The notes beneath the pieces were generated by a model. The model was given only the letters and a program-made list of their open reading frames with translations, had not been told where the DNA came from and made no database searches. The translations under genes were made by a program, and so were the position numbers. 64,000 bases of DNA from Flagellimonas meridianipacifica (GTDB lineage: Bacteria; Bacteroidota; Bacteroidia; Flavobacteriales; Flavobacteriaceae): assembly GCF_003001695.1 (NCBI RefSeq), contig NZ_PVYX01000002.1:186001-250000 (forward strand), given 5' to 3'. Of this stretch, positions 53,910 to 61,730 are shown in pieces (the first letter of the stretch is position 1; each line of letters opens with the position of its first letter).

Positions 53910-55205
53910 ATGAAAACTATACCGACTACCCTTTTTCTACTTTGTTTTTGTCTGTCACAAATTAACGCACAAATAACCCTAAAACTATCTGGGACGGAAA
54001 ATGTTAAAACCTTTGGTTTCAAAGAAGACCTAAAGATTCCAATAAAGATTGATTTAGTGGGTAATTATCTTCCATCAAAAGAAGATAACATAAAGGTGAA
54101 AGTATTGACCAATATGGAAATTTTGAACGAATTTTTGGTTAAACAGGAATATGATTTAGATAGGTCAAGTGTGTTAGATACATTAGTTTTCAAAGATGAA
54201 AAATATCCTCTGGTCAAACTTAAAGGGATTGTTGATACTTTGATAAAAAGTGAACGACTGATTAAGGTTGCTATAAGGAAAACAAGTCGTGATAAGTTCG
54301 AAGTGGAAGGGAAAGAAGTGAAAATTGAACTTGCTGATGACGAGATGATAGTTAAAATCGAAAACAAAGAAAAAACGAAAGACTATGACTACAATTTTTT
54401 TATAGGAGCAAATTTTGATTTGCAAAACCAATTGAGTACCGAAAGCTATTATGCCGAAATTGATGTTTTTTTAAAGGAATTGATTCCTTTAAAAAGGAAA
54501 AACAACTTTTTGGGTGTTAGGGCTGGCCTCTATAAAAACAATAGTGTTGGTAGACTACTAGAGAATAGTTTTTCCAGAGATGTTTTTCAGGTTTTGGATA
54601 GTTTGACTGTTGGAGATACTTTGACACTACAACAAAGAAATGTACGTCAGACACCTAGGGTATCCTCAAGTAATTTAGGCTTTTACGGAGAATTGTTGTT
54701 TAACATGTATAAAAACGAGAAGAAAAACTTTCAAGCATTTCTTGCTTTTCATGCTGAATTAATTGAAAGGACAATAACAACAGAGTTTGAGGAAGGAAAC
54801 TTTCTTGACTTGGGTCAATTTCAAATCACACAAGATTCCTTGCGGCTAGATAGAGCGTTACAAGCTCGTATACTTTCCAACGGTCCAAGAACAGAAAAGT
54901 TCTATAGTTCATTTTTTGGGTTAGGAACGCCATTATTGTATTCAAGTAAATCCATAGAGATTTTCATTAACCCAGTTTTTGGATTTGGAGATACCGGTGA
55001 TAGATTTTCCCGAGATGGAACTTTTAAATCATTTTTCTTAGCACAATTTCATTTGTTGGAACAAAAACATGGAATTAAGTTGAGCGGAGAAATCCGTAAA
55101 TATTTTAACGCAAATCAAAACCCGTTTGTGGTAATTAATCTATCAAAAAGGTTCAATATTACTTCTCTTTTAGACTCAAACAAATCCGAAGATAAAAATG
55201 ATTAG
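53910..55205 (+). CDS. Uncharacterised exported, probably outer-membrane beta-barrel protein
   Basis: The 431-residue protein has a signal peptide ending at SQINAQ (residue about 21). The first 130 residues after it look like a beta-sandwich (ITLKLSGTENVKTFGFKEDLKIPIKIDLVG). The rest has alternating aromatic/polar strands suited to a barrel: NFFIGANFDLQNQLSTESYYAEIDVFL, FLGVRAGLYKNN, LGFYGELLFNMYKNE, FLAFHAELIE, ENPVFGFGD-like strands and PFVVINLSKRF near the end. No catalytic motif is seen, and I do not recognise the family. Position after a two-component system and a shared palindrome upstream suggest that it is a target of that system. It ends in a 4-bp convergent overlap with the next minus-strand gene. 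Confidence 0.7.
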   Translation: MKTIPTTLFLLCFCLSQINAQITLKLSGTENVKTFGFKEDLKIPIKIDLVGNYLPSKEDNIKVKVLTNMEILNEFLVKQEYDLDRSSVLDTLVFKDEKYPLVKLKGIVDTLIKSERLIKVAIRKTSRDKFEVEGKEVKIELADDEMIVKIENKEKTKDYDYNFFIGANFDLQNQLSTESYYAEIDVFLKELIPLKRKNNFLGVRAGLYKNNSVGRLLENSFSRDVFQVLDSLTVGDTLTLQQRNVRQTPRVSSSNLGFYGELLFNMYKNEKKNFQAFLAFHAELIERTITTEFEEGNFLDLGQFQITQDSLRLDRALQARILSNGPRTEKFYSSFFGLGTPLLYSSKSIEIFINPVFGFGDTGDRFSRDGTFKSFFLAQFHLLEQKHGIKLSGEIRKYFNANQNPFVVINLSKRFNITSLLDSNKSEDKND

Positions 55206-55528
55206 GAATTTGAAGTTTTATTTATCACGGTTTGGTAACTCATCCAAAAACTCCGCCTCAGAAAAGGAATAAGCTGAACGGCCATTTCCAAAACAGCTTG
55301 AATGTTAACATCCGGTTCAGGAATATGAGGGTGATTGGCCGAATTCTCATTGTCTAAGGCCAAAATGCAAACATTGAGTAGGGACTCCAAAGTAAAAAGC
55401 AGGTCGCGGTAATCTTTGACTTTAAGTTTGGAGGCACCAAAACCACTTTTTTGGGGAGTAAGCGAACTAAAATAGGCCTCAAGCGGAAGTTCCAAATGGG
55501 AAAGGTCTAGGGTTTTGTTGGCTTTCAT
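55202..55528 (-). CDS. Uncharacterised 108-residue cytoplasmic protein
   Basis: Read from the ATG at 55528, since the longer frame starting at 55672 would run through the promoter of the divergent XRE gene. The protein has no signal or membrane segment and contains TLDLSHLELPLEAYFSSLTPQKSGFG, a helical YRDLLFTLESLLNVCILAL and VNIQAVLEMAVQLIPFLRRSFWMS. No family recognised. It is divergent from a small XRE regulator 103 bp away and convergent with the barrel-like gene. This arrangement resembles a regulator-plus-target unit, but a toxin-antitoxin role is not supported by any motif. Confidence 0.55.
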   Translation of the reverse strand: MKANKTLDLSHLELPLEAYFSSLTPQKSGFGASKLKVKDYRDLLFTLESLLNVCILALDNENSANHPHIPEPDVNIQAVLEMAVQLIPFLRRSFWMSYQTVINKTSNS

Positions 55529-55553
55529 AGGGAGAATTTGTAAGCTAATTATA

Positions 55554-55602
55554 TGACAAATATAGGGGATCAAATCGTTTGTCAAACTTTTGTATGACAC
55601 AA
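55554..55602. promoter_or_regulatory. Inverted and direct TGACAAA repeats in the divergent promoter
   Basis: TGACAAA (55554-55560) is mirrored by TTTGTCA (55578-55584), and a TGACACAAATAT copy follows at 55594. The repeats fill the short region between the divergent XRE gene and the 108-residue gene. They are a reasonable operator for the XRE protein, but this is inference only. Confidence 0.4.
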
Positions 55603-55631
55603 ATATCATTTCATCCGTTGACATTTGTTTT

Positions 55632-55847
55632 GTGACGAAAGAAGAACTCAAAAACAAGATAGGAAAACGCATTGTGGAACTGCGAACCCAAAAAGGGTGG
55701 AATCAATCCGACTTGGCCAGAGCTTGTGGAAAAGATCGTCAAGCTATGGAAAAGCTTGAAAATGGAAAAGTGAATCCGACTTTGTACACACTTCAAGAAG
55801 TAGCTTCGGCATTGGAAATTTCTCTTTCAGAACTCATAAATTTCTAG
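55632..55847 (+). CDS. Small XRE/Cro-type HTH regulator
   Basis: About 71 residues if read from GTG 55632; an upstream TTG at 55590 gives 85 but adds residues unlike the family. The HTH_3 domain is complete: IGKRIVELRTQKGWNQSDLARACGKDRQAMEKLENGKVNPTLYTLQEVASALEISLSELI, with the recognition helix around DRQAMEKLENGK. It lacks any extra domain. It is likely a repressor acting on its own divergent promoter, where TGACAAA repeats are found. The partner gene at 55528 is unknown. Start choice is uncertain because no ATG is available. Confidence 0.8.
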   Translation: MTKEELKNKIGKRIVELRTQKGWNQSDLARACGKDRQAMEKLENGKVNPTLYTLQEVASALEISLSELINF

Positions 55848-55910
55848 AATTTTAGGGTATTAAATCAATCTTTTGTTCCTAAATATTATAGATTATTTGA
55901 CTTAAATTCC

Positions 55911-56195
55911 TCACTCACCATACGATATCCGTTCCCGAATACCCCCACTGGCTCGGTGGATTATGACGTCTGCCTTGTATTTTCTGGCCAAGCTTTTGGC
56001 TTTGCGGATGGCTGTACTCTGCTTTCGGTGTTTGCTGGTTATACGTTGGTTCCCTTCGCGTCGTACGGCCCAACCCTCTTCATAAGGCACCACATGTTGG
56101 TGCCAGGTACGTCCCCTGTTATTTTGCTGGGCGCTGTTAAAAAAGACCTCAATGAGTTCTATAAGGGTTCGTAACCAAGATTTACTTTTAGACAT
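55911..56195 (-). CDS. DUF2188-domain protein
   Basis: The 94-residue basic protein has a leader of about 30 residues. It is followed by the DUF2188 pattern HQHVVPYEEGWAVRREGNQRITSKHRKQSTAIRKAKSLARKYKADVIIHRASGGIRERISYG: the HVVP start, GWAVRREG, helix with repeated basic residues, and IHRxxGxIRxxxSYG end. DUF2188 proteins are small, widespread and of unknown function, often near mobile or stress genes. The ATG at 56195 is followed by a Lys/Ser-rich start. It stands alone in a region with few genes, with a 622-bp gap upstream. Confidence 0.85.
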   Translation of the reverse strand: MSKSKSWLRTLIELIEVFFNSAQQNNRGRTWHQHVVPYEEGWAVRREGNQRITSKHRKQSTAIRKAKSLARKYKADVIIHRASGGIRERISYGE

Positions 56196-56307
56196 AAAGT
56201 TGTTTAGTCAGCTTCCAATATACAGGTAATCGCCGACATTCCTTCCTTGGATTTCGTTATGCTCAAGCCACGGAGGGTGTAGGTGGAGCTGGAGCCGGCC
56301 GAGCGTC

Positions 56308-56331
56308 AAAAAAGGTCTGGCAGACCTTTTT
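56308..56331. terminator. Palindromic hairpin with A/T tails
   Basis: A GGTCT-GGC-AGACC hairpin is flanked by AAAAAA on the left and TTTTT on the right. It could terminate transcription in either direction. No gene ends immediately before it on the plus strand, so its use is unclear. Confidence 0.4.
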
Positions 56332-56381
56332 CGCGAAGGAGCGAGCTGGCGTGTTGGCTTTCGAATCCTGAAGGCGTAACG

Positions 56382-56410
56382 AAAAAAAGCTACCAAATGG
56401 TAGCTTTTTT
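56382..56410. terminator. Bidirectional intrinsic terminator
   Basis: A perfect AGCTACC/GGTAGCT stem (56388-56394 / 56399-56405) with an AAAT loop is flanked by an A-run and a TTTTTT run, a textbook symmetrical terminator. On the minus strand it would stop transcripts of the SLC13 gene, about 410 bp downstream of that gene's end. Confidence 0.7.
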
Positions 56411-56414
56411 GAAG

Positions 56415-56436
56415 TGGAGCCGGAGGGACTTGAGTC
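56415..56436 (-). other. tRNA 3'-end-like fragment (possible attachment-site remnant)
   Basis: On the minus strand it reads GACTCAAGTCCC then TCCGGCTCCA, which looks like the T-arm end and acceptor strand of a tRNA with CCA. The bases upstream on that strand do not form a cloverleaf or a matching GGAGCCG acceptor, so no functional tRNA is here. Such fragments can mark an integration site of a mobile element, but the match may be accidental. Confidence 0.3.
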
Positions 56437-56817
56437 TAACTTTCAAAAGCCCAATAAATAATGGCACTTTGGACTCTTTAAAAAAGATGCTCACCGAATA
56501 GGTGACCCTATTTTGAAAATAAGGCTTCGGGTCCATAAGTAAATTCAAATAAGCACAAACTTTAGTAATATAGTTAGTGTTTAGTTAAGATGTTTGTTTC
56601 CCAAGCATGGTTCATTTTACAGGATATGTTATAATATTCGGTAAATTATCTCAAGCATGTCTTTTAGGACCTAAATGTATTTACTCGCTCTTTTTCATTT
56701 TTAAGAAAAAGGTCTACTAATATTATTAAGCTCATCATAAAGTAAGAGAGAATTGTTCATTCAATTTTTTATGATTTAAGAACTTTTATTCATTTTAGAA
56801 TTGAGGTATGTGATCCG

Positions 56818-58278
56818 TCACTTAAAACCATTCGGGAAGCTTGAAATTTCCAATCCCCAAACAAGAGGTAGTAAAAAGTAGACTATTACCGTTGCGATGA
56901 TAATGCTTATGAGATTCATCCATAGTCCCGCTTTTATCATTTTGGGTATGGTGAGCAGTCCAGACCCAAAAACCACAGCGTTAGGAGGTGTGGCAACCGG
57001 AAGCATAAAGGCGCAAGAAGCCGCTATTGTGGTGGCTATCATCAAAAAATAAGGATGCACATCAATAGTAATTGCCAATGCGGCCAAAACTGGCATCAAC
57101 ATGGCAGCAGTTGCTACATTTGAAGTGATCTCGGTCAGAAAGTTGACTACTATTATAATGGCCAAAACCAACAGTATAGCAGGGAAGACTTCGAAAAGGG
57201 TTAATTGGTTACCAATCCATTCCGCAAGGCCAGACGTTTTGAATCCCTCCGCCAATGCCAGTCCGCCACCAAAAAGAAGCAAGATGCCCCAAGGAATGGT
57301 CTCCGCAGTTTTCCAATCTATAATACCAGATTGTCTTCCTCTTTTAGAGGGAATAATAAACAGTGCCAGTGCCCCAACAATAGCGATAAGGGTATCGTTG
57401 ATTCCAGGCAATAGCTTTTTCAACAAGAAGGAACTGCAAATCCATAAGGATGCAACAACTGCAAAAACAATTAGGGCCATAAGCTCTTCATATTTGATTT
57501 TTCCCAGAGCCTTCAATTGTGCTTTTATGGCGTTCTTGCCACCAGGAATGCCCTCAACCTTTTCTTTAAAAACTACTTTGGTCAAGTATAGCCAACCCAG
57601 TAACAACATGACCATTGAGAAGGGTAGCCCTAAGAGCATCCATTGCGCGAAAGTAATGGACTCACCATAAAGATCTTCTGCAATACCAACAAAAATTACA
57701 TTTGTAGGAGTACCAATGATGGTTGCAATGCCCCCAATGGAACATCCATAGGCGATGGACAACATTAATGAAATACCCATCTTTTTTTGTAATGCTTCCT
57801 CCGCATTTATTTGTGAGATTACGGCTAGCCCTATAGGTAGCATCATTACAGCCGTTGCAGTATTTGAAATCCACATGCTCAAAAAAGCTGTGGCAATCAT
57901 AAAACCAAGTATGACCTTGTTCCAATTACTACCAATAGCATTTATAATGTTGAGGGCGATACGTTTATGTAGATTGGTTTTTTCAATGGCCACAGCAATG
58001 ATAAAGCCTCCGAGAAACAGAAAAATCATTTGATTGGCAAAGGCGCCCGCAGTATCTTTTACCGACATCACTCCTGTTAACGGAAAAAGCACAAAAGGTA
58101 ATAGGGCTGTGGCTGAAATAGGAATGGCTTCGGTTATCCACCAAATGGATATCCATGCTGCGGTCGCTAAAGTGGCTTTACCTTCGTTCGACAAGCCATC
58201 CACATTAAAAAGAAAAAGTATAATGAAGAATGATAAAGGGCCAAGTAGAAACCCTATTCTTTTTCCGTTAAAGATCAT
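56818..58278 (-). CDS. SLC13/DASS-family anion symporter
   Basis: The 486-residue inner-membrane protein has about 11-12 hydrophobic segments. It shows the two DASS substrate/sodium-binding motifs, MWISNTATAVMMLPIGLAV and TEITSNVATAAMLMPVLAALA, plus the YGCSIGGIATIIGTPTN loop and the GLDIATPPNAVVFGSG-type C-terminal segment. DASS carriers move dicarboxylates, sulfate or other small anions with Na+. It lies just downstream of the DhaK operon but after an intrinsic terminator, so it has its own promoter in the 98-bp gap. Either a C4-dicarboxylate or an organic acid of the neighbouring pathway could be its substrate. Confidence 0.93.
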   Translation of the reverse strand: MIFNGKRIGFLLGPLSFFIILFLFNVDGLSNEGKATLATAAWISIWWITEAIPISATALLPFVLFPLTGVMSVKDTAGAFANQMIFLFLGGFIIAVAIEKTNLHKRIALNIINAIGSNWNKVILGFMIATAFLSMWISNTATAVMMLPIGLAVISQINAEEALQKKMGISLMLSIAYGCSIGGIATIIGTPTNVIFVGIAEDLYGESITFAQWMLLGLPFSMVMLLLGWLYLTKVVFKEKVEGIPGGKNAIKAQLKALGKIKYEELMALIVFAVVASLWICSSFLLKKLLPGINDTLIAIVGALALFIIPSKRGRQSGIIDWKTAETIPWGILLLFGGGLALAEGFKTSGLAEWIGNQLTLFEVFPAILLVLAIIIVVNFLTEITSNVATAAMLMPVLAALAITIDVHPYFLMIATTIAASCAFMLPVATPPNAVVFGSGLLTIPKMIKAGLWMNLISIIIATVIVYFLLPLVWGLEISSFPNGFK

Positions 58279-58313
58279 ATCATGATTTTACTGGTATCGG
58301 TAGCATATGATTC

Positions 58314-58340
58314 TAAAAAAACTGCCCAGTTACGGGCAGT
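58314..58340 (-). terminator. Intrinsic terminator of the dehydratase-to-DhaK operon
   Basis: On the minus strand an ACTGCCC-N6-GGGCAGT stem (58321-58327 / 58334-58340) is followed directly by a run of seven Ts. It lies 36 bp after the dhaK stop and separates that operon from the SLC13 gene. Confidence 0.85.
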
Positions 58341-58376
58341 CTTTCAACAAACTAACTCAAACTAAATTCGTTATCA

Positions 58377-59372
58377 TTAAAAAACTCTTATAGGTATTTC
58401 CGCGGGAGCATTCAATAGAGCTTCAAGCTCATCATCTAGTTTTAACAGCGTCAATGAGGCACCTGCCATTTCGAGTGAGGTGCAATACTCATTTACATAA
58501 TTTTTAATAATAGTCAAGCCCCTTGCTTTGGCCATCTCAGCGGCTTTTCTGTAAAGGATGTACAATTCACTGATAGGTGTACCTCCAAGGCCATTGACCA
58601 TTAATGCTACGCGGTCCCCAGATTGAAAAGGAAGGTCATCCGCCACTGCGTTGAAAAGCTCTTCGATAATTTCATCGGCAGCCTTCATTTTATCCCGTCT
58701 TCTCCCAGGTTCACCGTGTATACCTACGCCCATTTCCATCTCACCATCACTTATTTGGAAAATGGGACTTCCCTTTGCAGGCGGTGTACAAGATGTCAGT
58801 GCAACTCCCATGGTACGTACCAAACTGTTTACCTTATTTCCAAGTTTGACTAAAGCATCTAAATCTGCTCCTTGCTCTGAAGCTGCCCCTACAGCCTTAA
58901 TGACAAAAAAGTTGCCAGCTACGCCTCTTCTGCCTATAGTATGGGTACTATCTTTTACAGATACATCGTCATCGACCATTATACCTTTTACATTGATTCC
59001 TTCGGCAAGAGCCATTTCTTCGGCCATTTGCCATGCCATTTTGTCCCCTTGATAATTGTTTACAATGTACAGTACCCCTTTAGGACCATTCATACGCTTG
59101 ATACATTCATAACAGAAATCCACCGGAGGGGCCGCAAATACGTTTCCAGGACATGCGGCATCCAGCATGCCCTTGCCCACTGCCATTATATGAGCGGGTT
59201 CATGGCCGCTACCGGACCCTTGGACAATAGCAACTTTGTCATTGGAGGGCATATCACTTCTGTATATCATATTGTATTCAGGTACGTATTTTAAAGTATC
59301 CGGATTGGCCATCACGAGGCCTTCGCACATTTCTGGAACAAAATTGTTCGGATCGTTAAAGAACTTGTTCAT
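58377..59372 (-). CDS. dhaK: Dihydroxyacetone kinase subunit DhaK
   Basis: The 331-residue protein has the DhaK layout. GSGSGHEPAH contains His57 (general acid/base), Asp110 follows in NNYQGDKM, and the substrate-binding His219 lies in GVGIHGEPGRRR. The GIHGEPG loop and the C-terminal MVNGLGGTPISELYI complete the family signature. The His/Asp/His positions match E. coli DhaK (His56, Asp109, His218) almost residue for residue. DhaK binds dihydroxyacetone, or a related ketose such as erythrulose, covalently through this His, and DhaL provides the nucleotide site. The gene is last in the operon, 19 bp after dhaL. No DhaM phosphotransferase gene is in the window. Confidence 0.93.
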   Translation of the reverse strand: MNKFFNDPNNFVPEMCEGLVMANPDTLKYVPEYNMIYRSDMPSNDKVAIVQGSGSGHEPAHIMAVGKGMLDAACPGNVFAAPPVDFCYECIKRMNGPKGVLYIVNNYQGDKMAWQMAEEMALAEGINVKGIMVDDDVSVKDSTHTIGRRGVAGNFFVIKAVGAASEQGADLDALVKLGNKVNSLVRTMGVALTSCTPPAKGSPIFQISDGEMEMGVGIHGEPGRRRDKMKAADEIIEELFNAVADDLPFQSGDRVALMVNGLGGTPISELYILYRKAAEMAKARGLTIIKNYVNEYCTSLEMAGASLTLLKLDDELEALLNAPAEIPIRVF

Positions 59373-59391
59373 ATTTCTAGTTTTGATTCCG

Positions 59392-60036
59392 TTATTGGGT
59401 GAATGCCTTGTTCATGTTGTTCATAATGGTCGCCACCGCAACGATGCCAGGGTCTACGGTACCAATGGAACGTTCGCCAGTGAAACATTGACGGCCTCTT
59501 TTGGCCTGAAGGTTTTTAGTATCCTCTATGGATTGCGTAGCGGCTTCCGAAGCGGTTTTCAAGGCTCTTTTCCAACAATCGGGAGCATCGGATTTAACTT
59601 GTGCCAATGCATTTCTGGTGGGGATTAGGGCATCGATTAGGGTTTTGTCCCCAGGCTGCGCCCCTCCTCGCTGCATGATACCTTCGATAGCACTATCGAA
59701 AATGTTCACGATATCCGTTAGATTCAAATCATCCTTCTCTCGGCTGTAAATCGCAGCACGCATAAAAGCAGTTCCCCAAATGGGTCCCGAGCTACCACCC
59801 ACATGGCTAGTGGTTAACATGGCCACTTTCATAAGAAAGGCATTGATGTTGGTTCGGGGAAGGGTGTCCCATTGTTCTCGGATTACTTGAAATCCTGTGG
59901 CAAGACTATTCCCAAAGTCTCCGTCCCCTGCGAGTCCATCCAGTTCGGAAAAATAATCTTCGTTCTCGAAAGCAGTATCCATAATTACCTGGACTGCTTT
60001 CTCAACTTCCACTAGGGTTATGTTCTTATTTGCCAT
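59392..60036 (-). CDS. dhaL: Dihydroxyacetone kinase nucleotide-binding subunit DhaL
   Basis: The 214-residue, all-alpha protein has the Mg-nucleotide motif DGLAGDGDFGNSL with Asp33, Asp38 and Asp40, in the same 5-and-2 spacing as E. coli DhaL (Asp30, 35, 37). GGSSGPIWGTAFMRA and GAQPGDKTLIDALIPT follow, as in the family. With DhaK it phosphorylates dihydroxyacetone or a similar small ketose. Without DhaM, the pair is probably ATP-dependent, as in fused DhaKL kinases, but a distant DhaM cannot be excluded. It lies 1 bp after the HAD gene and 19 bp before dhaK. Confidence 0.92.
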   Translation of the reverse strand: MANKNITLVEVEKAVQVIMDTAFENEDYFSELDGLAGDGDFGNSLATGFQVIREQWDTLPRTNINAFLMKVAMLTTSHVGGSSGPIWGTAFMRAAIYSREKDDLNLTDIVNIFDSAIEGIMQRGGAQPGDKTLIDALIPTRNALAQVKSDAPDCWKRALKTASEAATQSIEDTKNLQAKRGRQCFTGERSIGTVDPGIVAVATIMNNMNKAFTQ

Positions 60037-60037
60037 G

Positions 60038-60745
60038 TTATATTATTAAATTCTTTAAATCTTCCAAGGTTAGCGGTTCGCCATCGTTTTCCATATCAGG
60101 TACAATCCTATCGGCTTCCTTAAGGTCTTCGTGAATCGTATAGGTACTGAGGGTCACCAGACAATGCATACCTGCCGCCTTAGCGGCCAGCAATCCATTT
60201 CTACTATCCTCAATTACCAAACATTGCTTAGGGTCCAGTTCTAGGGTGGTTTTCGCCAAATTGTAAATCTCAGGATCGGGCTTTTTCTTTTTTGCCATAT
60301 CCCCAGCGAAAATGCCTTTCATTCTTTTCTTTCGTTCTATACCTACAAGGGTCTCCGCGATGGCAGTTACGGCCTTGACGTTGGAGGTAGAGCATATCAT
60401 CACCTGAATAGCTTCGCCCAGGGCTTCATCTATGATTCTTTTGATTCCAGGTCGCACCGGCAACTTCCCGCTTTTAATGAGGTCCATAAAGATTTCGGTC
60501 TTGTCCGCATGAAGTGTCTTAATAAAGGCCTCTTGGTCGTTGACTTCTTCAGGATATCCATTTTGGTCGAAATAGTGCTTCATACGCTCCTTTCCACCAC
60601 CTACTTTCAGGAGTTCGGCATATTGTTCCACATCCCATTCCACATCCAATCCATGTTTTTGGAATGCTTCGTTAAATGCCACACGATGCCCGTCTCTCTC
60701 AGTATCCACAAGTACACCGTCACAGTCAAAAATCAATGCTTGCAT
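60038..60745 (-). CDS. HAD-superfamily phosphatase (CbbY-like)
   Basis: The 235-residue protein starts IFDCDGVLVDTERDGHR, with nucleophile Asp8 and acid/base Asp10 of HAD motif I. Motif II is MICSTSN (Ser), motif III includes the KKKPDPEIY Lys, and motif IV is CLVIEDSRNGLLAAKAAG. A four-helix cap lies between motifs I and II, as in CbbY/beta-phosphoglucomutase-type enzymes. CbbY-like HADs hydrolyse sugar phosphates such as xylulose-1,5-bisphosphate. In this operon it may dephosphorylate or proof-read an intermediate between the aldolase and DhaKL. Substrate unknown. Spacing of 17 bp to the aldolase and 1 bp to dhaL indicates one transcript. Confidence 0.88.
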   Translation of the reverse strand: MQALIFDCDGVLVDTERDGHRVAFNEAFQKHGLDVEWDVEQYAELLKVGGGKERMKHYFDQNGYPEEVNDQEAFIKTLHADKTEIFMDLIKSGKLPVRPGIKRIIDEALGEAIQVMICSTSNVKAVTAIAETLVGIERKKRMKGIFAGDMAKKKKPDPEIYNLAKTTLELDPKQCLVIEDSRNGLLAAKAAGMHCLVTLSTYTIHEDLKEADRIVPDMENDGEPLTLEDLKNLII

Positions 60746-60762
60746 AGGTTTTGGTCGTTTTC

Positions 60763-61641
60763 TTAATTTATTTCCTTCAACATTTGTGCTCCTTTACCTT
60801 GCCCGCCGAACTCGGTTATTTTATCCTTGAAAAGGGTTTTTAGCGACTCAAACTGTTTTTTTAGGTAACTCAGGGGTTCATAATCGTTTGGATTTTCCTT
60901 TTTATGATCGACGAAGCTATCGATGAAAACGTGTTTCAGATTGGTGGAAATATTCACTTTGGCACATCCCAGGGCAATACACCTAGCGATGGTTTCCTCA
61001 TCCAATCCAGTCCCGCCGTGCAAAGCCATAGGGGTACCTGTTCGTTGATTGATTTCCTCTATTAAATCAAACTGGACATCCGGCTCTCCGTGATAGTAGC
61101 CATGTGCGGTACCAATCGCCGCGGCGAACACGCCCAAGTCAATTTCCTTGCAAAAACGTTCGGCCTCGTCCGGATTGGCAAGATGTGCATCTTCTTCTGC
61201 CACCACAATATCCTCTTCGACCCCTCCGATTTCACCGATTTCCGCTTCGACCCCAACCCCTTTTGTATCTGCCCAAGAAACCACTTCTTTGGTAATTCGT
61301 AGGTTTTCCTCAAAAGGTTTGTCCGATGCATCAATCATAACACTTGTCCATCCGATATCGATACATCTTTTTATCATATCCAAATCTTTGCCGTGATCCA
61401 AATGCAGTGCAACTGGAACATTGACCATTTTGGCCAAAGGCTCAAACCATGAGAAAAGGGTTTCGTGACCATAGTAGCGAATGGTTTTGGCAGAAGTTTG
61501 GATAATCACCGGAGCATCGCATTCCTGTGCCGCGATGATCATGGCCTTCATGGAGGCATAGTCGACCGGATTGAATGCGGCAACGGCGTATTTATCTCGC
61601 TGTGCTATTTTCAGCATTGGTTTAATGCTAACAAGGGCCAT
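60763..61641 (-). CDS. Class II fructose-bisphosphate / tagatose-bisphosphate-type aldolase
   Basis: The 292-residue TIM-barrel protein has the class II aldolase residues: catalytic Asp82 and Zn ligand His83 in LHLDHGKD, His180 in IGTAHGYYHG and His208 in ALHGGTG. The numbering is that of KbaY/GatY (His83, His180, His208). These enzymes split ketose-1-phosphates or bisphosphates into dihydroxyacetone phosphate and an aldehyde. Together with DhaKL it suggests a pathway producing C3 units. A subgroup acts on unphosphorylated or unusual ketoses, and the operon context does not fix which. It has no signal peptide. Confidence 0.9.
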   Translation of the reverse strand: MALVSIKPMLKIAQRDKYAVAAFNPVDYASMKAMIIAAQECDAPVIIQTSAKTIRYYGHETLFSWFEPLAKMVNVPVALHLDHGKDLDMIKRCIDIGWTSVMIDASDKPFEENLRITKEVVSWADTKGVGVEAEIGEIGGVEEDIVVAEEDAHLANPDEAERFCKEIDLGVFAAAIGTAHGYYHGEPDVQFDLIEEINQRTGTPMALHGGTGLDEETIARCIALGCAKVNISTNLKHVFIDSFVDHKKENPNDYEPLSYLKKQFESLKTLFKDKITEFGGQGKGAQMLKEIN

Positions 61642-61730
61642 ATTGAGAATGTTTATAGTTCTATGCTACTACGTACAAATAGGTCTCAATACGTAAGCAG
61701 ATTAAAGATTTTTCCATGATTATCGAAAGT

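Larger units (their letters stand above)
56196..56817. other. 622-bp gap with terminators and a GC-rich islet
   Basis: No protein-coding gene is convincing here. The part from about 56260 to 56440 is visibly richer in G and C than the surroundings and holds two hairpins and a tRNA 3'-end-like fragment, all listed separately. From about 56450 to 56817 the sequence is AT-rich with no clear structure. Confidence 0.65.

Noticed and set aside
55529..55672. N-terminal extension of the 108-residue minus-strand gene
   Set aside because: It would cover the divergent promoter and the start of the XRE gene; the ATG at 55528 is the sensible start.
56413..56500. Complete tRNA gene on the minus strand
   Set aside because: Only the 3' end resembles a tRNA; there is no matching 5' acceptor strand, D-arm or anticodon arm.
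57101..57670. 189-codon plus-strand frame opposite the SLC13 gene
   Set aside because: Antisense shadow of a membrane protein whose DASS motifs are clear on the minus strand; no recognisable domain of its own.
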